From Caryophanales bacterium UBA2253 (GTDB lineage: Bacteria > Bacillota_I > Bacilli_A > ML615J-28 > CAG-698): a stretch of DNA of 12,378 nucleotides. A program made the translations under genes and the position numbers. The notes under the pieces are model-generated. The model had not been told where the DNA came from and made no database searches. It saw nothing but the letters and a program-made list of their open reading frames with translations. Position 1 is the first letter of the stretch; each line of letters starts with the position of its first letter. Location of the stretch: positions 1 to 12,378 of the forward strand of contig DDXT01000072.1 of NCBI GenBank assembly GCA_002347755.1, written 5' to 3'. Of this stretch, positions 1 to 8,573 are shown piece after piece.

Positions 1-74
1 TCTCACATGTATTGTAACACTACATTTCACGGCTCAAAAAATAAATAATATGTATGTTTTTTTATTGAAACTTT

Positions 75-83
75 TGATATAAT
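75..83 (+). promoter_or_regulatory. Extended -10 promoter for the helicase-ankyrin-cdaA operon
   Basis: The bases TGATATAAT form a perfect TATAAT -10 box (78-83) with an extended TG element. No good -35 box sits 17 bases upstream: the bases at 55-60 are TGTTTT, and the TTGAAA at 65-70 is too close to serve. Transcription would start near base 90, giving a leader of about 30 bases before the ATG at 122. It is the only promoter-like site I see for the three-gene operon. No gene is visible in bases 1-74. Confidence 0.6.
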
Positions 84-121
84 TATGTGAAAGAGACATT
101 TACTGAATTCCGGGTGAAATC

Positions 122-3100
122 ATGATCAAAGAGGGACTTTCCAAATATAACATAACGCGAAGCAACAGTCATCTACTGGACATTTTTTCGCCATCTTCAT
201 ACATCGAACTCGGGAACATTTCCTTTGAAGTGATGGATAAACTGCTTTGTTATGAGGTGGTCCGGGCCGAAGAACTTCGCTACTTGCCGATCCAAAACCG
301 GGGCGTCGGGAAATGCGAAGTCAATAACGAAACACTGCGGAACTGCTTGCCGTTTTTGTTTTTCGAAAATCTGAATTTGAAAAACCGGGCCATGCAGATC
401 TTTTTGACTTATGGGCTTTTGAAATATAAGGACGATGCCAATCAAGAATTGTTTTCGCCGATCCTGCTGATTCCGGTCAACATCTATTTTGAAAAAGACG
501 GGATCTTTTTTCAACAGCTCTCCCGACCGGTTGAAAATCCGATTTTGATGAGTTATCTGACCTCGGTCAAAAACCTCAGCCTATCTATCCCCGAGCGGCT
601 TGATGACATTTATGCCATCGACAAGTTTTGCATGGGTTTGGAAAAACATGAAAGTTTGCATTTGGAACTGGAAAACTATCTGACTTTCGCGGTCCTCAAA
701 GAACACGAGATCCAGATCAAAACCGATAAATTCGTTTCTCCGAAAGAATTCGACGATTATTTGTATGACCGGCTTTACGACCGGAATCATGCCACCATGT
801 TTTATTTGGACACTCTGAACCGGGCCCAGCGGCATGTTGTTCACAGCGCCGAAACTGGCAACAGTTTCATCGTGACCGGCCGGTTGGGGACTGGCAAAAC
901 GACGGCTTTGGTCAACATCGCCATTAACGCCCTGAATAAAGGGAAACGGGTGCTGTACATTTCAAACATGAAAGCGACTTTGGACGCCGTCTATCAGATT
1001 TTCGAATCCCGTCGCCTGAACCAATACGTTACCAATTTCGCGGATCTTTTTGCCAGCTTCCATCAAGGCGAACTGATTACCAGCCCCAAAGCTTTCAGTG
1101 CGAAAGAAGAACTCGAATCGCTGTTTGAAAACTATAAATTCGTCAATGATTATGAAAATGCCATGGCCAGCCGGATTCTGGATCAGCGGTTCATGGACAT
1201 CGTCAGCGAACTGACACTGTTGACGCATGTCCCTCACCAACTGCTCGCCATCGATGATTTTTCCTCTTTATACAAAGCGGAATTCAATGAGATCATCGCT
1301 TCTTTGGAGATCATCCAAACTTCGTTATTCAAACTCAAAGATTTCAAAAACAACATTTGGAAAGACATTCCGATCATCAATAACATCAAATATCCGAACC
1401 AGATCGTTTCGCTCATTTATCAGATTCACAAATGTTTCAAGATCCTGGATTCCGAGAAACAGGTTTTGGAGGCGGATTTCGGGTTCAAAGATTTGGCCAA
1501 TTACGCTTATTTGAAAAACATCATCCATGGGTTCAAGAATCTGAACATTCGCGAAGTTCCGGAATCCTGGAAAGAACCGACCAACAAAGGTTTCTTAGAA
1601 GCCCAGGAACAGTTCCGAAATCTGAAAAACGAGATTTTTCAGTTACAAGAAACCGAAAACTTTGTGAAATACAAATACGAAGATCTGGAAGGGCTTGACA
1701 TCAAACAAGAAATTGCCCTCACTTTGGGCAAATACTTTAACGAAGACGATTTTGAGTCAGTCGACCGGATCAATGAAGACCGGATGATTTTGGTTGTGCT
1801 CATCAACAAATGCCTGATGCAGATCGACATCCTGAAAAAATCCGTGGAAAAAGCCCGGATGCTTCTTGATTGGGATTTTCCGATTGAAGATTCGGTCATT
1901 TCCGAATTGATTAAGCTCAGTGCTTTTTTGCATCAGAATCAAGCCAACAACAAACTTCTTAAAATAATCACCGATGGGGCTTATGAAGAGATCTATCCGG
2001 TTTTGGCGGACAAACTTAAGGAGATCACCGCCATTTCCGATGAACTGAACGGTTATATTCGTTTCTTCCCGAATCTTGATTTGTTTGATCTGGGCGGGAC
2101 CATCGAATTGTTCCGGCGCTACCAGATCGACGATGAGAGTTTGACTTTTAAGGAAAGACGTTACCTTAACGGATATCAAAAAAAACAACCGAAAGAATTT
2201 CTAGAACTGATGGAGCTTCTGCCCCGCTATTTGGGACGCGAAAAGCAGCGGAATGCTCTTCAGGACGCCTTTATGCAGATCACCGGCTATCGAGCCAATG
2301 CCCAGGTGCTGACGGATCTTCGCAATCTCCGCGATTATTGGCAAAGCCTTCCCGAAGGCGAGATCAAAATCCGGATCCTGGATTATCTGAACCGCTTTTT
2401 GGATGTCACCAATTTGGATTACCATGAGACCAGGGCCCATCTAAAGACTTTCGATCTCCTGGAAAAATCGCACGCCGATCTGCGAACTTTGTACGCGGAA
2501 TTACATCAATACCCTTTCCCGGATCCGAAGAAGACCCTCAAAGGGATCATCGACGATATTTATGTTTTGAACAATTATCTGGTCAAAGTCTATGCTTCCA
2601 ATGACCGGATGTTCAAGGCCACTCGCAACACCCCCGATAAATTCATTCGTCTCGAAGAATATTTCAGTTTGGATCGCAATCTTGACAAGATCAGTAATTT
2701 AAAGAAATATCTCCGCGACAATGAAACTTACAAATATTTGTATCAGGATTTCTATCAAGCCGGCGAAACCAATGTCAGCGCCATTTCCCGCTTGCTTCAA
2801 AGCTATGCGGTTTACCAGGAGTGCTTCGCCAATCCGGAAGTGATGATCGCCAGTCTTGACCCCATCATCAACGAAAAGATCGTGTCGCATCTGAACCGCT
2901 GCAATGAAACCAGCGATGAGATCAGCGAGATCTTTACCGTCTATTTCAAGATCTTCCGCGATGATGTATCCAAATATTACTACGATTCCTTCGCCAGCAA
3001 CATTCAGCGGATGAACCGACTGTTGCAATCCAAGGACGAGCTGATCACCTATTTGATCATCACCGATAACTTGCAAGTCCTGAACCGGTATCATTTTAAA

Positions 3101-4429
3101 AAGCTGATTGATTACATCATCAATTTGCATGATTGCTCCAATTTGGTTGTCGATTTCAAATATTCATATTTGACGGCGGTCAAGGAGAAACACTTGGAGA
3201 AATACCCTTATCTGGCCAAATACAAGTCCATGGAAGCCTGCCTGAAGCTGGCTTCCGAAAACGAAGCGGAGATCATCCGGAAAATCGGCGATTCCGTGGC
3301 CCGGAACATTCGCAAGATCAGCGGGCAGCGGTTTGGAGTCTCGGGAATCAAAAACCTTGATTACCGCGGCTACATTCATCGGACTTGGGGCATCAAACGA
3401 CTGTTTTTGTCACCGACTCAGATCCTAAACAATTACCTCAACATCGAGGATTTCGATTTGGTCATCGTTGATGATGCGCATTTGTTAAGCGCCAACGAAT
3501 ATCACAAAGCCATCGAAGCCAAGCAAGTCATTGTCTGCGGCGAACTGCAATTGCAAAGCACCATCGTCAACAACCTGGTTTCCCGGCTGAGTTTTGCTTC
3601 GAACATCACCTTGAATTACCGTTTCTCTCCGACTCCCCAAAGTTTGTTGAACCATTTGCATGGACTGAAGGGACGGATCAACCATAAACTAAATGACAAT
3701 TACGGCGTTGAGATCATCAATAGCAAGATCATTCCGTATCTTGGGCTGCTTCTAAAAGAAAACCCGGAAACGGTGATCAACCTGTTTGTGCTTTCGATTG
3801 AAAAACAACGGCGGGTATTTGACGAATTGGCCAATGTTTTGGTAAAAATGGGGATGAACGCCGAACAGGTCCTGCTGATCCTCAAAGAACGGGTCAACCT
3901 GGTCGACTTGCGCCTTAGTCATTTATACGACGCCGAATACAATGTTCTCTTTTTGGAAGATTATTACAAGATCGAAAACGAACATTTGGTCGTCAACATG
4001 ATCGACAATTTGCTTTTGTGCAAACGCCGTTTGGTCATTTATGACAACAATGATTATCTGAAACGGGGAAGCGGTTACCGCTTGATCGAAGAACTGAACA
4101 AGATTACCAATCTCGATCAGGTTTTCTTCAAAGAATACTCTTCTCCGATCATGGAAAAACTGGCCGCCCGGCTTGAAGCTGAAGGGCTCACCGTTTACGG
4201 ATCGACCAACGAGGTCAATCTGCTCATCGAAAAAAACAACCGACTGACGGGATTGCTGCTTTTTTGGAACAACAACAATCTCTTTCATGACACCCTGAAC
4301 GAGTATCGAGAATATTATTTGCTTAACCAAAAAAACAATTTCCCGGTGATCGTCATCTGGTCCATGGAGTTGTTGCAATCGGTCGACGATGTGGTTAAAC
4401 GCATCGTTGAGGAGGTCGGAAATGAATAG
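122..4429 (+). CDS. DUF4011-like SF1 helicase with degenerate Vsr/DUF559-like nuclease domain
   Basis: A large superfamily 1 helicase-nuclease relative of 1435 residues. The N-terminal part resembles DUF4011, with a conserved-looking strand FSPILLIPVNIYF near residue 111. Next come a Q-motif-like site (Q236), Walker A GRLGTGKT (253-260, K259) and a motif Ia-like stretch. A helical insertion of about 850 residues follows, which is normal for this family. Motif II is VDDAH (D1117, D1118), the motif III position is CGELQLQ (1139-1145), and LNYRF (1164-1168) resembles motif IV. The motif V position is LYDAEYN (1268-1274); the motif VI position reads LLLCKRRL (C1300), lacking the usual TRA and its arginine. 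Residues 1341-1435 align by eye with Vsr/DUF559 (MTES_1575-like) endonucleases (H1389, W1413-S1414), but the expected acidic residues are asparagine or hydrophobic. The ATG at 122 has a weak GGGTGA site. Related DUF4011-helicase-Vsr fusions are known as Hhe-type defence proteins; a reduced or non-catalytic role here is inference. Confidence 0.8.
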   Translation: MIKEGLSKYNITRSNSHLLDIFSPSSYIELGNISFEVMDKLLCYEVVRAEELRYLPIQNRGVGKCEVNNETLRNCLPFLFFENLNLKNRAMQIFLTYGLLKYKDDANQELFSPILLIPVNIYFEKDGIFFQQLSRPVENPILMSYLTSVKNLSLSIPERLDDIYAIDKFCMGLEKHESLHLELENYLTFAVLKEHEIQIKTDKFVSPKEFDDYLYDRLYDRNHATMFYLDTLNRAQRHVVHSAETGNSFIVTGRLGTGKTTALVNIAINALNKGKRVLYISNMKATLDAVYQIFESRRLNQYVTNFADLFASFHQGELITSPKAFSAKEELESLFENYKFVNDYENAMASRILDQRFMDIVSELTLLTHVPHQLLAIDDFSSLYKAEFNEIIASLEIIQTSLFKLKDFKNNIWKDIPIINNIKYPNQIVSLIYQIHKCFKILDSEKQVLEADFGFKDLANYAYLKNIIHGFKNLNIREVPESWKEPTNKGFLEAQEQFRNLKNEIFQLQETENFVKYKYEDLEGLDIKQEIALTLGKYFNEDDFESVDRINEDRMILVVLINKCLMQIDILKKSVEKARMLLDWDFPIEDSVISELIKLSAFLHQNQANNKLLKIITDGAYEEIYPVLADKLKEITAISDELNGYIRFFPNLDLFDLGGTIELFRRYQIDDESLTFKERRYLNGYQKKQPKEFLELMELLPRYLGREKQRNALQDAFMQITGYRANAQVLTDLRNLRDYWQSLPEGEIKIRILDYLNRFLDVTNLDYHETRAHLKTFDLLEKSHADLRTLYAELHQYPFPDPKKTLKGIIDDIYVLNNYLVKVYASNDRMFKATRNTPDKFIRLEEYFSLDRNLDKISNLKKYLRDNETYKYLYQDFYQAGETNVSAISRLLQSYAVYQECFANPEVMIASLDPIINEKIVSHLNRCNETSDEISEIFTVYFKIFRDDVSKYYYDSFASNIQRMNRLLQSKDELITYLIITDNLQVLNRYHFKKLIDYIINLHDCSNLVVDFKYSYLTAVKEKHLEKYPYLAKYKSMEACLKLASENEAEIIRKIGDSVARNIRKISGQRFGVSGIKNLDYRGYIHRTWGIKRLFLSPTQILNNYLNIEDFDLVIVDDAHLLSANEYHKAIEAKQVIVCGELQLQSTIVNNLVSRLSFASNITLNYRFSPTPQSLLNHLHGLKGRINHKLNDNYGVEIINSKIIPYLGLLLKENPETVINLFVLSIEKQRRVFDELANVLVKMGMNAEQVLLILKERVNLVDLRLSHLYDAEYNVLFLEDYYKIENEHLVVNMIDNLLLCKRRLVIYDNNDYLKRGSGYRLIEELNKITNLDQVFFKEYSSPIMEKLAARLEAEGLTVYGSTNEVNLLIEKNNRLTGLLLFWNNNNLFHDTLNEYREYYLLNQKNNFPVIVIWSMELLQSVDDVVKRIVEEVGNE

Positions 4430-5006
4430 ACGCGGCGACAAAAAAAGATTTAAAGATTTCGTCCGTTGCATCAAACAGGATCCGCACCGTTACTTTTACA
4501 TCAAAAGTACGCTCGCGAAACTAAAACAGGACGATTTTGACATCAATAACCAAGGCTACGGCGGGCGAACGCTCTTACATTTGGCCTTGAGGCTGAACAA
4601 TCTTCGGCTGATGAACCTATTTCTTAGTTTTGGGGTCAACCCCGATCTGGCCGATGAACAAGGAGTGGCGCCCATTCATTACGCCGTCATCGGAAACAAA
4701 CTTCGGTTTGTGAAGTGCCTTGCCACAAATGGCTGCGACATCAATCTGGCGGCCGAACAAGAACAGGCTCCGCTCCATCTGGCGGTCATCAACGGCCATT
4801 TGGAGATCGCGAAATGCTTGATCGAACACGGAGCGGACATCATGCTTCTGGATGAAAATCACAATTATCCGATTGATTATGCCATTGACGAAAAAGACGA
4901 AAAGATGATCCGGTTTCTTTTGACCAAACAGGAAATCGATGATGATCGCAAAGACAAAATAAACCTAATTTTAAACAAAGCAGGTGAGGAATATGCTAAC
5001 ATTTGA
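4422..5006 (+). CDS. Ankyrin-repeat protein
   Basis: A 194-residue soluble protein with a short basic N-terminal segment (about 1-45) and then about four ankyrin repeats, at roughly 47-79, 80-112, 114-146 and 147-170. Typical signatures are visible: GRTLLHLAL, APIHYAVI, APLHLAVINGHLEIAKCLIEHGADI and a final degenerate YPIDYAID. Ankyrin repeats bind protein partners, so it is probably an adaptor; the partner is unknown. I chose the ATG at 4422 because GGAGG lies 7 bases upstream (4411-4415). An in-frame GTG at 4389 has no such site. The start overlaps the helicase stop by 8 bases, and the stop overlaps the cdaA start, so its synthesis looks coupled to both neighbours. No signal peptide or membrane segment is seen. 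Confidence 0.85.
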   Translation: MNRRGDKKRFKDFVRCIKQDPHRYFYIKSTLAKLKQDDFDINNQGYGGRTLLHLALRLNNLRLMNLFLSFGVNPDLADEQGVAPIHYAVIGNKLRFVKCLATNGCDINLAAEQEQAPLHLAVINGHLEIAKCLIEHGADIMLLDENHNYPIDYAIDEKDEKMIRFLLTKQEIDDDRKDKINLILNKAGEEYANI

Positions 5007-5799
5007 TGAATTGATGACAATGCTCGAAGAGTACACGTACGGTTTTTCGGTCTGGGGATTCTTTCGATTGGGATTTGACCTCCTGCTGATCGCGGGTGTG
5101 TTCATTTTCCTATACAAAGTCCTGAAGATGAAGATTCATGTTTTGCGACTACTACTTTTCTTGGCCGCTTTGGGCGTGATCTATGTCATCGCCGTGCTTT
5201 TCAAGTTTGACATTTTCTTGAAAGCTTTCAATTATCTGATTTTCTGGGTGCCGGGACTGTTCATCATTGTTTATGCTCAGGAAATCAAGTATTCCGTGGG
5301 CAACATTTTCTCGGCGACCAAAGTGAACACCGTTTATTCCTCCAAACAGGAAAAGAAGGGGATCATCACCATTTTGTGCAATACTGCCGATTTCCTTTCG
5401 CAGCGCAAGATCGGAGCTTTGATCACCATTGAACGGGAAGACAGCCTGAACAATTACATTGAGAAGGCCATTGACATCAAATCCTCGATCACTCAGGAAT
5501 TGTTGACGACCATCTTCACGCCGGGAACGGCTTGTCATGACGGAGCCGTCATCATTCGCAAGAACCGCATCATGTGCGCGGGAGCTTATTATCCTTCGAC
5601 GGATAAGTACAACGTTCCGAAATTTCTGGGGACCAGACACCGCGCCGCCATCGGCATCAGCGAACGAACCGATTCTCTGACCGTGGTCGTATCCGAAGAA
5701 ACCGGAAACATTTCCGTGGCTTTGGACGGGGTCATCAATCTGCAGCTGACTCTGGACCGATTGGAAGAAATGCTTGACCACTACCTCGTCAGTAAATAA
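4993..5799 (+). CDS. cdaA: Diadenylate cyclase CdaA (c-di-AMP synthase)
   Basis: Membrane-bound diadenylate cyclase of 268 residues that condenses two ATP molecules into c-di-AMP, the second messenger controlling potassium and osmolyte balance and wall homeostasis in Gram-positive bacteria. Three N-terminal membrane segments (about 24-42, 51-71, 78-95) precede the DAC domain. Both hallmark motifs are intact: DGA at 183-185, and the RHR motif at 215-217 within GTRHRAAIGISE, followed by VVVSEETG. Length and order match the CdaA family (also called DacA or YbbP), not DisA. The ATG at 4993 follows AGGTGAGG. A GTG at 4984 would add three residues. The start overlaps the ankyrin gene by 14 bases. 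No cdaR or glmM follows, unlike the usual Bacillota order; a terminator comes directly after. Confidence 0.95.
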   Translation: MLTFDELMTMLEEYTYGFSVWGFFRLGFDLLLIAGVFIFLYKVLKMKIHVLRLLLFLAALGVIYVIAVLFKFDIFLKAFNYLIFWVPGLFIIVYAQEIKYSVGNIFSATKVNTVYSSKQEKKGIITILCNTADFLSQRKIGALITIEREDSLNNYIEKAIDIKSSITQELLTTIFTPGTACHDGAVIIRKNRIMCAGAYYPSTDKYNVPKFLGTRHRAAIGISERTDSLTVVVSEETGNISVALDGVINLQLTLDRLEEMLDHYLVSK

Positions 5800-5824
5800 A
5801 AAACCCGCCCTGATTTGAGTAATC

Positions 5825-5848
5825 AAAGCGCCCGACCGGGCGCTTTTT
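5825..5848 (+). terminator. Rho-independent terminator after cdaA
   Basis: The stem AAAGCGCCC (5825-5833) pairs with GGGCGCTTT (5838-5846) around the loop GACC, followed by a T tract to 5848. A small hairpin (TGATT/AATCA) lies just upstream, and an upstream CGCCC could pair alternatively with the distal GGGCG arm. It separates the cdaA operon from the mgsA transcript. Confidence 0.9.
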
Positions 5849-5863
5849 CATTTTGGATTTATA

Positions 5864-5893
5864 TTGCTTACTTTGTTTTTTTTATGATATAAT
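5864..5893 (+). promoter_or_regulatory. Promoter of the mgsA operon
   Basis: A -35-like TTGCTT (5864-5869) is followed after 18 bases by TATAAT (5888-5893), which has an extended TG at 5885-5886. The predicted start near 5900 would place the ribosome site GAAGGAAG (5899-5906) at the very 5' end of the message. Confidence 0.7.
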
Positions 5894-5913
5894 ATGTTGA
5901 AGGAAGCTAAAGT

Positions 5914-6285
5914 ATGCGAATTGCGTTAATTGCCCATGACAAGAAGAAAGCCGACATCATTCAATTTGCCATTGAAAACGAAGTTTACCTGGCCAAACAC
6001 AGTTTGTTTGCGACCGGGACGACCGGAAAAATGATCATGGAAAAAACCCAATTGAAGATTCATTGTTTCAAATCCGGACCTTTGGGCGGCGATCAGGAGA
6101 TCGGAGCTCGGGTAGCCAACGGTGAAATTGACATGGTATTTTTCTTCCGCGATCCATTGACTTCACAACCCCATGAACCGGACATTTCCGCACTGCTTCG
6201 TTTGTGCGACGTTTATGAAGTTCCTTTGGCGACTAATCGCAAAACCGCTGCCATGATGATAAGATCGGAGGGATCCTTGTGTTAA
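5914..6285 (+). CDS. mgsA: Methylglyoxal synthase
   Basis: Converts dihydroxyacetone phosphate to methylglyoxal and phosphate, a cytosolic bypass of lower glycolysis that relieves sugar-phosphate build-up. The 123 residues cover the whole single-domain fold; family members are typically slightly longer. Visible motifs are [10 protein letters not shown] at the N-terminus with H8, ATGTTG at 33-38 for phosphate binding, GGDQEIGA with D60 at the position of the catalytic aspartate, FFFRDPL with D80, PHEPD with H87, and the closing [13 protein letters not shown]. The ATG at 5914 follows GGAAG by a normal spacing. The gene is first in its transcript, and its stop overlaps the start of the next gene by 7 bases, so the two are probably co-translated. 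Confidence 0.95.
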   Translation: MRIALIAHDKKKADIIQFAIENEVYLAKHSLFATGTTGKMIMEKTQLKIHCFKSGPLGGDQEIGARVANGEIDMVFFFRDPLTSQPHEPDISALLRLCDVYEVPLATNRKTAAMMIRSEGSLC

Positions 6286-7850
6286 ATGACATTGTAACGT
6301 TTATTTCTGAAAACCGACTGACTTTGCTCATACCGGTGCTTTTGCTCAACATGGTGTTCTTGTTTGGAGCCGGAGTGAAAAAACAATCAATCCCATGGTT
6401 GGGATTGGTTTTCTCGGCGCTGGCTTTGGCGGGATTTCTTTTGGATGCTTTGGTGGCATCGATTAGGGCGCAGGCCTTTTTCGCGCTTCCGTTTGTGTTC
6501 TTTGCTTCGGCCTTGATTTTGGTATCCTTGATTATCAACATCGTTTTGTACATCGTTTTTTCCGGACGTTTCAGTCAAAGGATCAAATTGATCGAAGCCG
6601 TGCCTTCGAACATTGAAAGCAACATCTACGCTTATCTGAACAAGCAATCCAAAGTCATTCTGTTCACGGACCAGTTTTATGATATTTTTGAAGATTTGGT
6701 CACCAAAAAGAAAAACTGGTTTGAAGGGATCACCAAACTGGCTTGCAATAACCAGGGAATGACCATGAAAGAATTTCGGAAATTTTTAAAGACCGAAGAG
6801 GAAATGCAGTTCACGCTGGATTTGCTTTTGGTCAACAATCAAACCATGAAGCTGGAACTTTCCAAACAAAAAGCCATGATTGGCGATAAACTCGCCGGTT
6901 TCATTCTCATCAATCAAAAATTGACTTTATCGGAAGTGTTCCGCGACGGCGTCGTCGCCGATTATAAAAAACGGCTGTATGCCTATTTCGATCTGTTGGA
7001 AGAGTCGCTCGCTTATTTCGATTTCGATAAGAAACGCTATGTGCTGACCAAAGCCATGGCTCGGCTTCTGAACGCCAAAGAAACCGAAATCACGACTGCC
7101 GCTTTTGAAAAGATGATCGTGCCCGAAGATCTGAAAGCTTTGGAAAAAAGACAGACTTCCGATCAGCTGAGTCAGATCCATTACCGGATGATCACCATCA
7201 ACGGCCAGGAATGGTTCGAAGAAAATTCCCAGACCATTGAAGGGCGCTTGTTCATGGCGATCCATCGTCATGATTTCACGAAAGTCAAGATGAACTTCAA
7301 AGGCTATCCGGAACTGCTGAGCGATTGCAATGGCTATTTGGACAAGAACCTTGATTTCGGGTTGGCTTTTGTTTCCATCAACGATCTTCCGAAGATCAAT
7401 GACATTTTGGGAAGCGACGGCAGCGATCTTGTCGTCATCAAGTACTTCACGAAATTGAATGAATCGAGCCTGAACGGGAAGATCAAAGTCTATCGGATCA
7501 GCAAAATGGAATACGGGATCATCATTGACCGTTTGGACAACTATGATCTCATTCTCCGCGATTTGAAGAACAATGTCTCCGAACTTCTTGGACTGGACAT
7601 TTATTTCAACGAAAAGAAATTCGAACTGAAGAACTCGGTCGGAATCGTGTCTTCCAAGAATGTTTCCGAACGAACTCCGGAAGCCTTGGTCAAGGCCGGA
7701 TTTGATGCCTTGTTTTATGCGACCGACGAAAAGTATCCGAAACGCTATAGCATTTATTATGCGAAGAAACCGGCCACATCCGAACCGAAACCGGAAGACG
7801 TCAAGATTGATCTCAGCGATTCCTTCTTGGATTCAATCTTAAAAAAATAA
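6279..7850 (+). CDS. Membrane-anchored PAS-like protein with degenerate GGDEF domain
   Basis: A 523-residue protein of unrecognised specific function. The first ~100 residues hold about three membrane segments (roughly 14-31, 38-58, 66-94). A helical linker follows, then a PAS-like region (about 240-340). Residues ~355-505 resemble a GGDEF fold: the N-terminal helix-strand pattern is kept ([13 protein letters not shown] near 367-379), and [12 protein letters not shown] occupies the place of the RxGGDEF signature, so the GGDEF loop reads SKMEY (408-412). Diguanylate cyclase activity is therefore unlikely, and binding or sensing is more plausible. GdpP, the c-di-AMP phosphodiesterase, also combines membrane, PAS and degenerate GGDEF parts, but I see no DHH/DHHA1 domain here. 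The start is GTG at 6279, supported by GGAGG about 7 bases upstream. It overlaps the mgsA stop by 7 bases. Confidence 0.75.
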   Translation: MLNDIVTFISENRLTLLIPVLLLNMVFLFGAGVKKQSIPWLGLVFSALALAGFLLDALVASIRAQAFFALPFVFFASALILVSLIINIVLYIVFSGRFSQRIKLIEAVPSNIESNIYAYLNKQSKVILFTDQFYDIFEDLVTKKKNWFEGITKLACNNQGMTMKEFRKFLKTEEEMQFTLDLLLVNNQTMKLELSKQKAMIGDKLAGFILINQKLTLSEVFRDGVVADYKKRLYAYFDLLEESLAYFDFDKKRYVLTKAMARLLNAKETEITTAAFEKMIVPEDLKALEKRQTSDQLSQIHYRMITINGQEWFEENSQTIEGRLFMAIHRHDFTKVKMNFKGYPELLSDCNGYLDKNLDFGLAFVSINDLPKINDILGSDGSDLVVIKYFTKLNESSLNGKIKVYRISKMEYGIIIDRLDNYDLILRDLKNNVSELLGLDIYFNEKKFELKNSVGIVSSKNVSERTPEALVKAGFDALFYATDEKYPKRYSIYYAKKPATSEPKPEDVKIDLSDSFLDSILKK

Positions 7851-7862
7851 TGTTTAAAAACT

Positions 7863-7890
7863 CAGGCCGATGAAAGTTGGCCTGGTTTTC
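7863..7890 (+). terminator. GAAA-capped hairpin, possible weak terminator or attenuator
   Basis: CAGGCCGAT (7863-7871) pairs with GTTGGCCTG (7876-7884), nine pairs including two G-U wobbles, closed by a GAAA tetraloop (7872-7875). The following T run is short and interrupted (GTTTTC), and an A run lies just before the stem. It could end the mgsA transcript. The ispD ribosome site begins only about six bases later, so there is no room for a separate promoter after it. Confidence 0.6.
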
Positions 7891-7903
7891 AAAAGGAGAG
7901 TTT

Positions 7904-8572
7904 ATGTTTGATGCGATACTGCTGATTGCGGGGCGCGGGGAAAGGACCCGACTTCCTTATAACAAGGTTTTTTACAAAATCGACGGCCAACCGGTTTTCT
8001 TAAGGCCGCTTAAGAAATTCCTGGAACTGGATGAATGTGAAAGAGTCGTGATCGTGGCCGCCCAAGATGAGATGGCTTTGGCCAAAGAAGCGGTTCAGTT
8101 TCTGAATTCTCCGAAAATCATCTTTGTTTCCGGTGGGGAAAGACGCCAGGACAGCGTTGAAAATGGCATGAGGATGTGCGTCAACGAAGTTGTGCTCATT
8201 CATGACGGAGCCCGGATCATGATCGAAAAACCTTACATCATGGCGGTTTCGGAAACCATGAAGGCTTTCCATTCGGCGGCTTTGGCGGTCCGGGTGACGG
8301 ATACCATCCGCGAAATGAAAGACGGGAAAATGCGAATGCTTGACCGGGATGGTCTCTATGCCATGCAAACTCCGCAAGGAGTTCGCCGGAATGAATACCT
8401 GAGGGCGGCGGCTTTGGCCCAAAATGACCATTATTTCGGGACCGATGACGTGGAACTGATTGAAAAATACCTGAGCATCCCGCCGGTGCTCGTGGAAGGC
8501 AGTTACGATAATTTCAAAGTGACCAACATTTCCGACATCAGACGCCTGGAAGCGGTCATGGAAGGAGAATGA
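7904..8572 (+). CDS. ispD: 2-C-methyl-D-erythritol 4-phosphate cytidylyltransferase
   Basis: Third enzyme of the MEP isoprenoid pathway; it joins CTP and 2-C-methyl-D-erythritol 4-phosphate to give CDP-ME with release of pyrophosphate. The 222 residues match the family length. The nucleotide-binding N-terminus reads AGRGERTRLPYNK, with R14 and K21 spaced as the conserved catalytic Arg/Lys pair. Also visible are GGERRQDSV (76-84), HDGAR (D100), VRVTDTI, MQTPQGV, GTDDVELIE and the C-terminal VEGSYDNFKVT. The ATG at 7904 follows AAAAGGAG; longer in-frame versions from upstream would run through the hairpin and lack a ribosome site. It is separated from ispF by a single base, so the pair is one translational unit. 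Confidence 0.95.
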   Translation: MFDAILLIAGRGERTRLPYNKVFYKIDGQPVFLRPLKKFLELDECERVVIVAAQDEMALAKEAVQFLNSPKIIFVSGGERRQDSVENGMRMCVNEVVLIHDGARIMIEKPYIMAVSETMKAFHSAALAVRVTDTIREMKDGKMRMLDRDGLYAMQTPQGVRRNEYLRAAALAQNDHYFGTDDVELIEKYLSIPPVLVEGSYDNFKVTNISDIRRLEAVMEGE

Positions 8573-8573
8573 C

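Noticed and set aside
65..70. TTGAAA as -35 box of the first promoter
   Set aside because: It is only seven bases from the TATAAT, far short of a working spacer.
3923..4474. Minus-strand reading frame of 183 codons inside the helicase end
   Set aside because: It is antisense to a well-supported domain, has no recognisable motif, and its composition reflects the opposite strand's codon pattern.
5152..5826. Minus-strand reading frame of 224 codons opposite cdaA
   Set aside because: CdaA on the + strand is certain by motifs; the antisense product resembles nothing and starts inside the terminator region.
6279..7850. Calling this gene GdpP (c-di-AMP phosphodiesterase)
   Set aside because: The DHH/DHHA1 catalytic domain that defines GdpP is absent; only the membrane, PAS-like and degenerate GGDEF parts resemble it.
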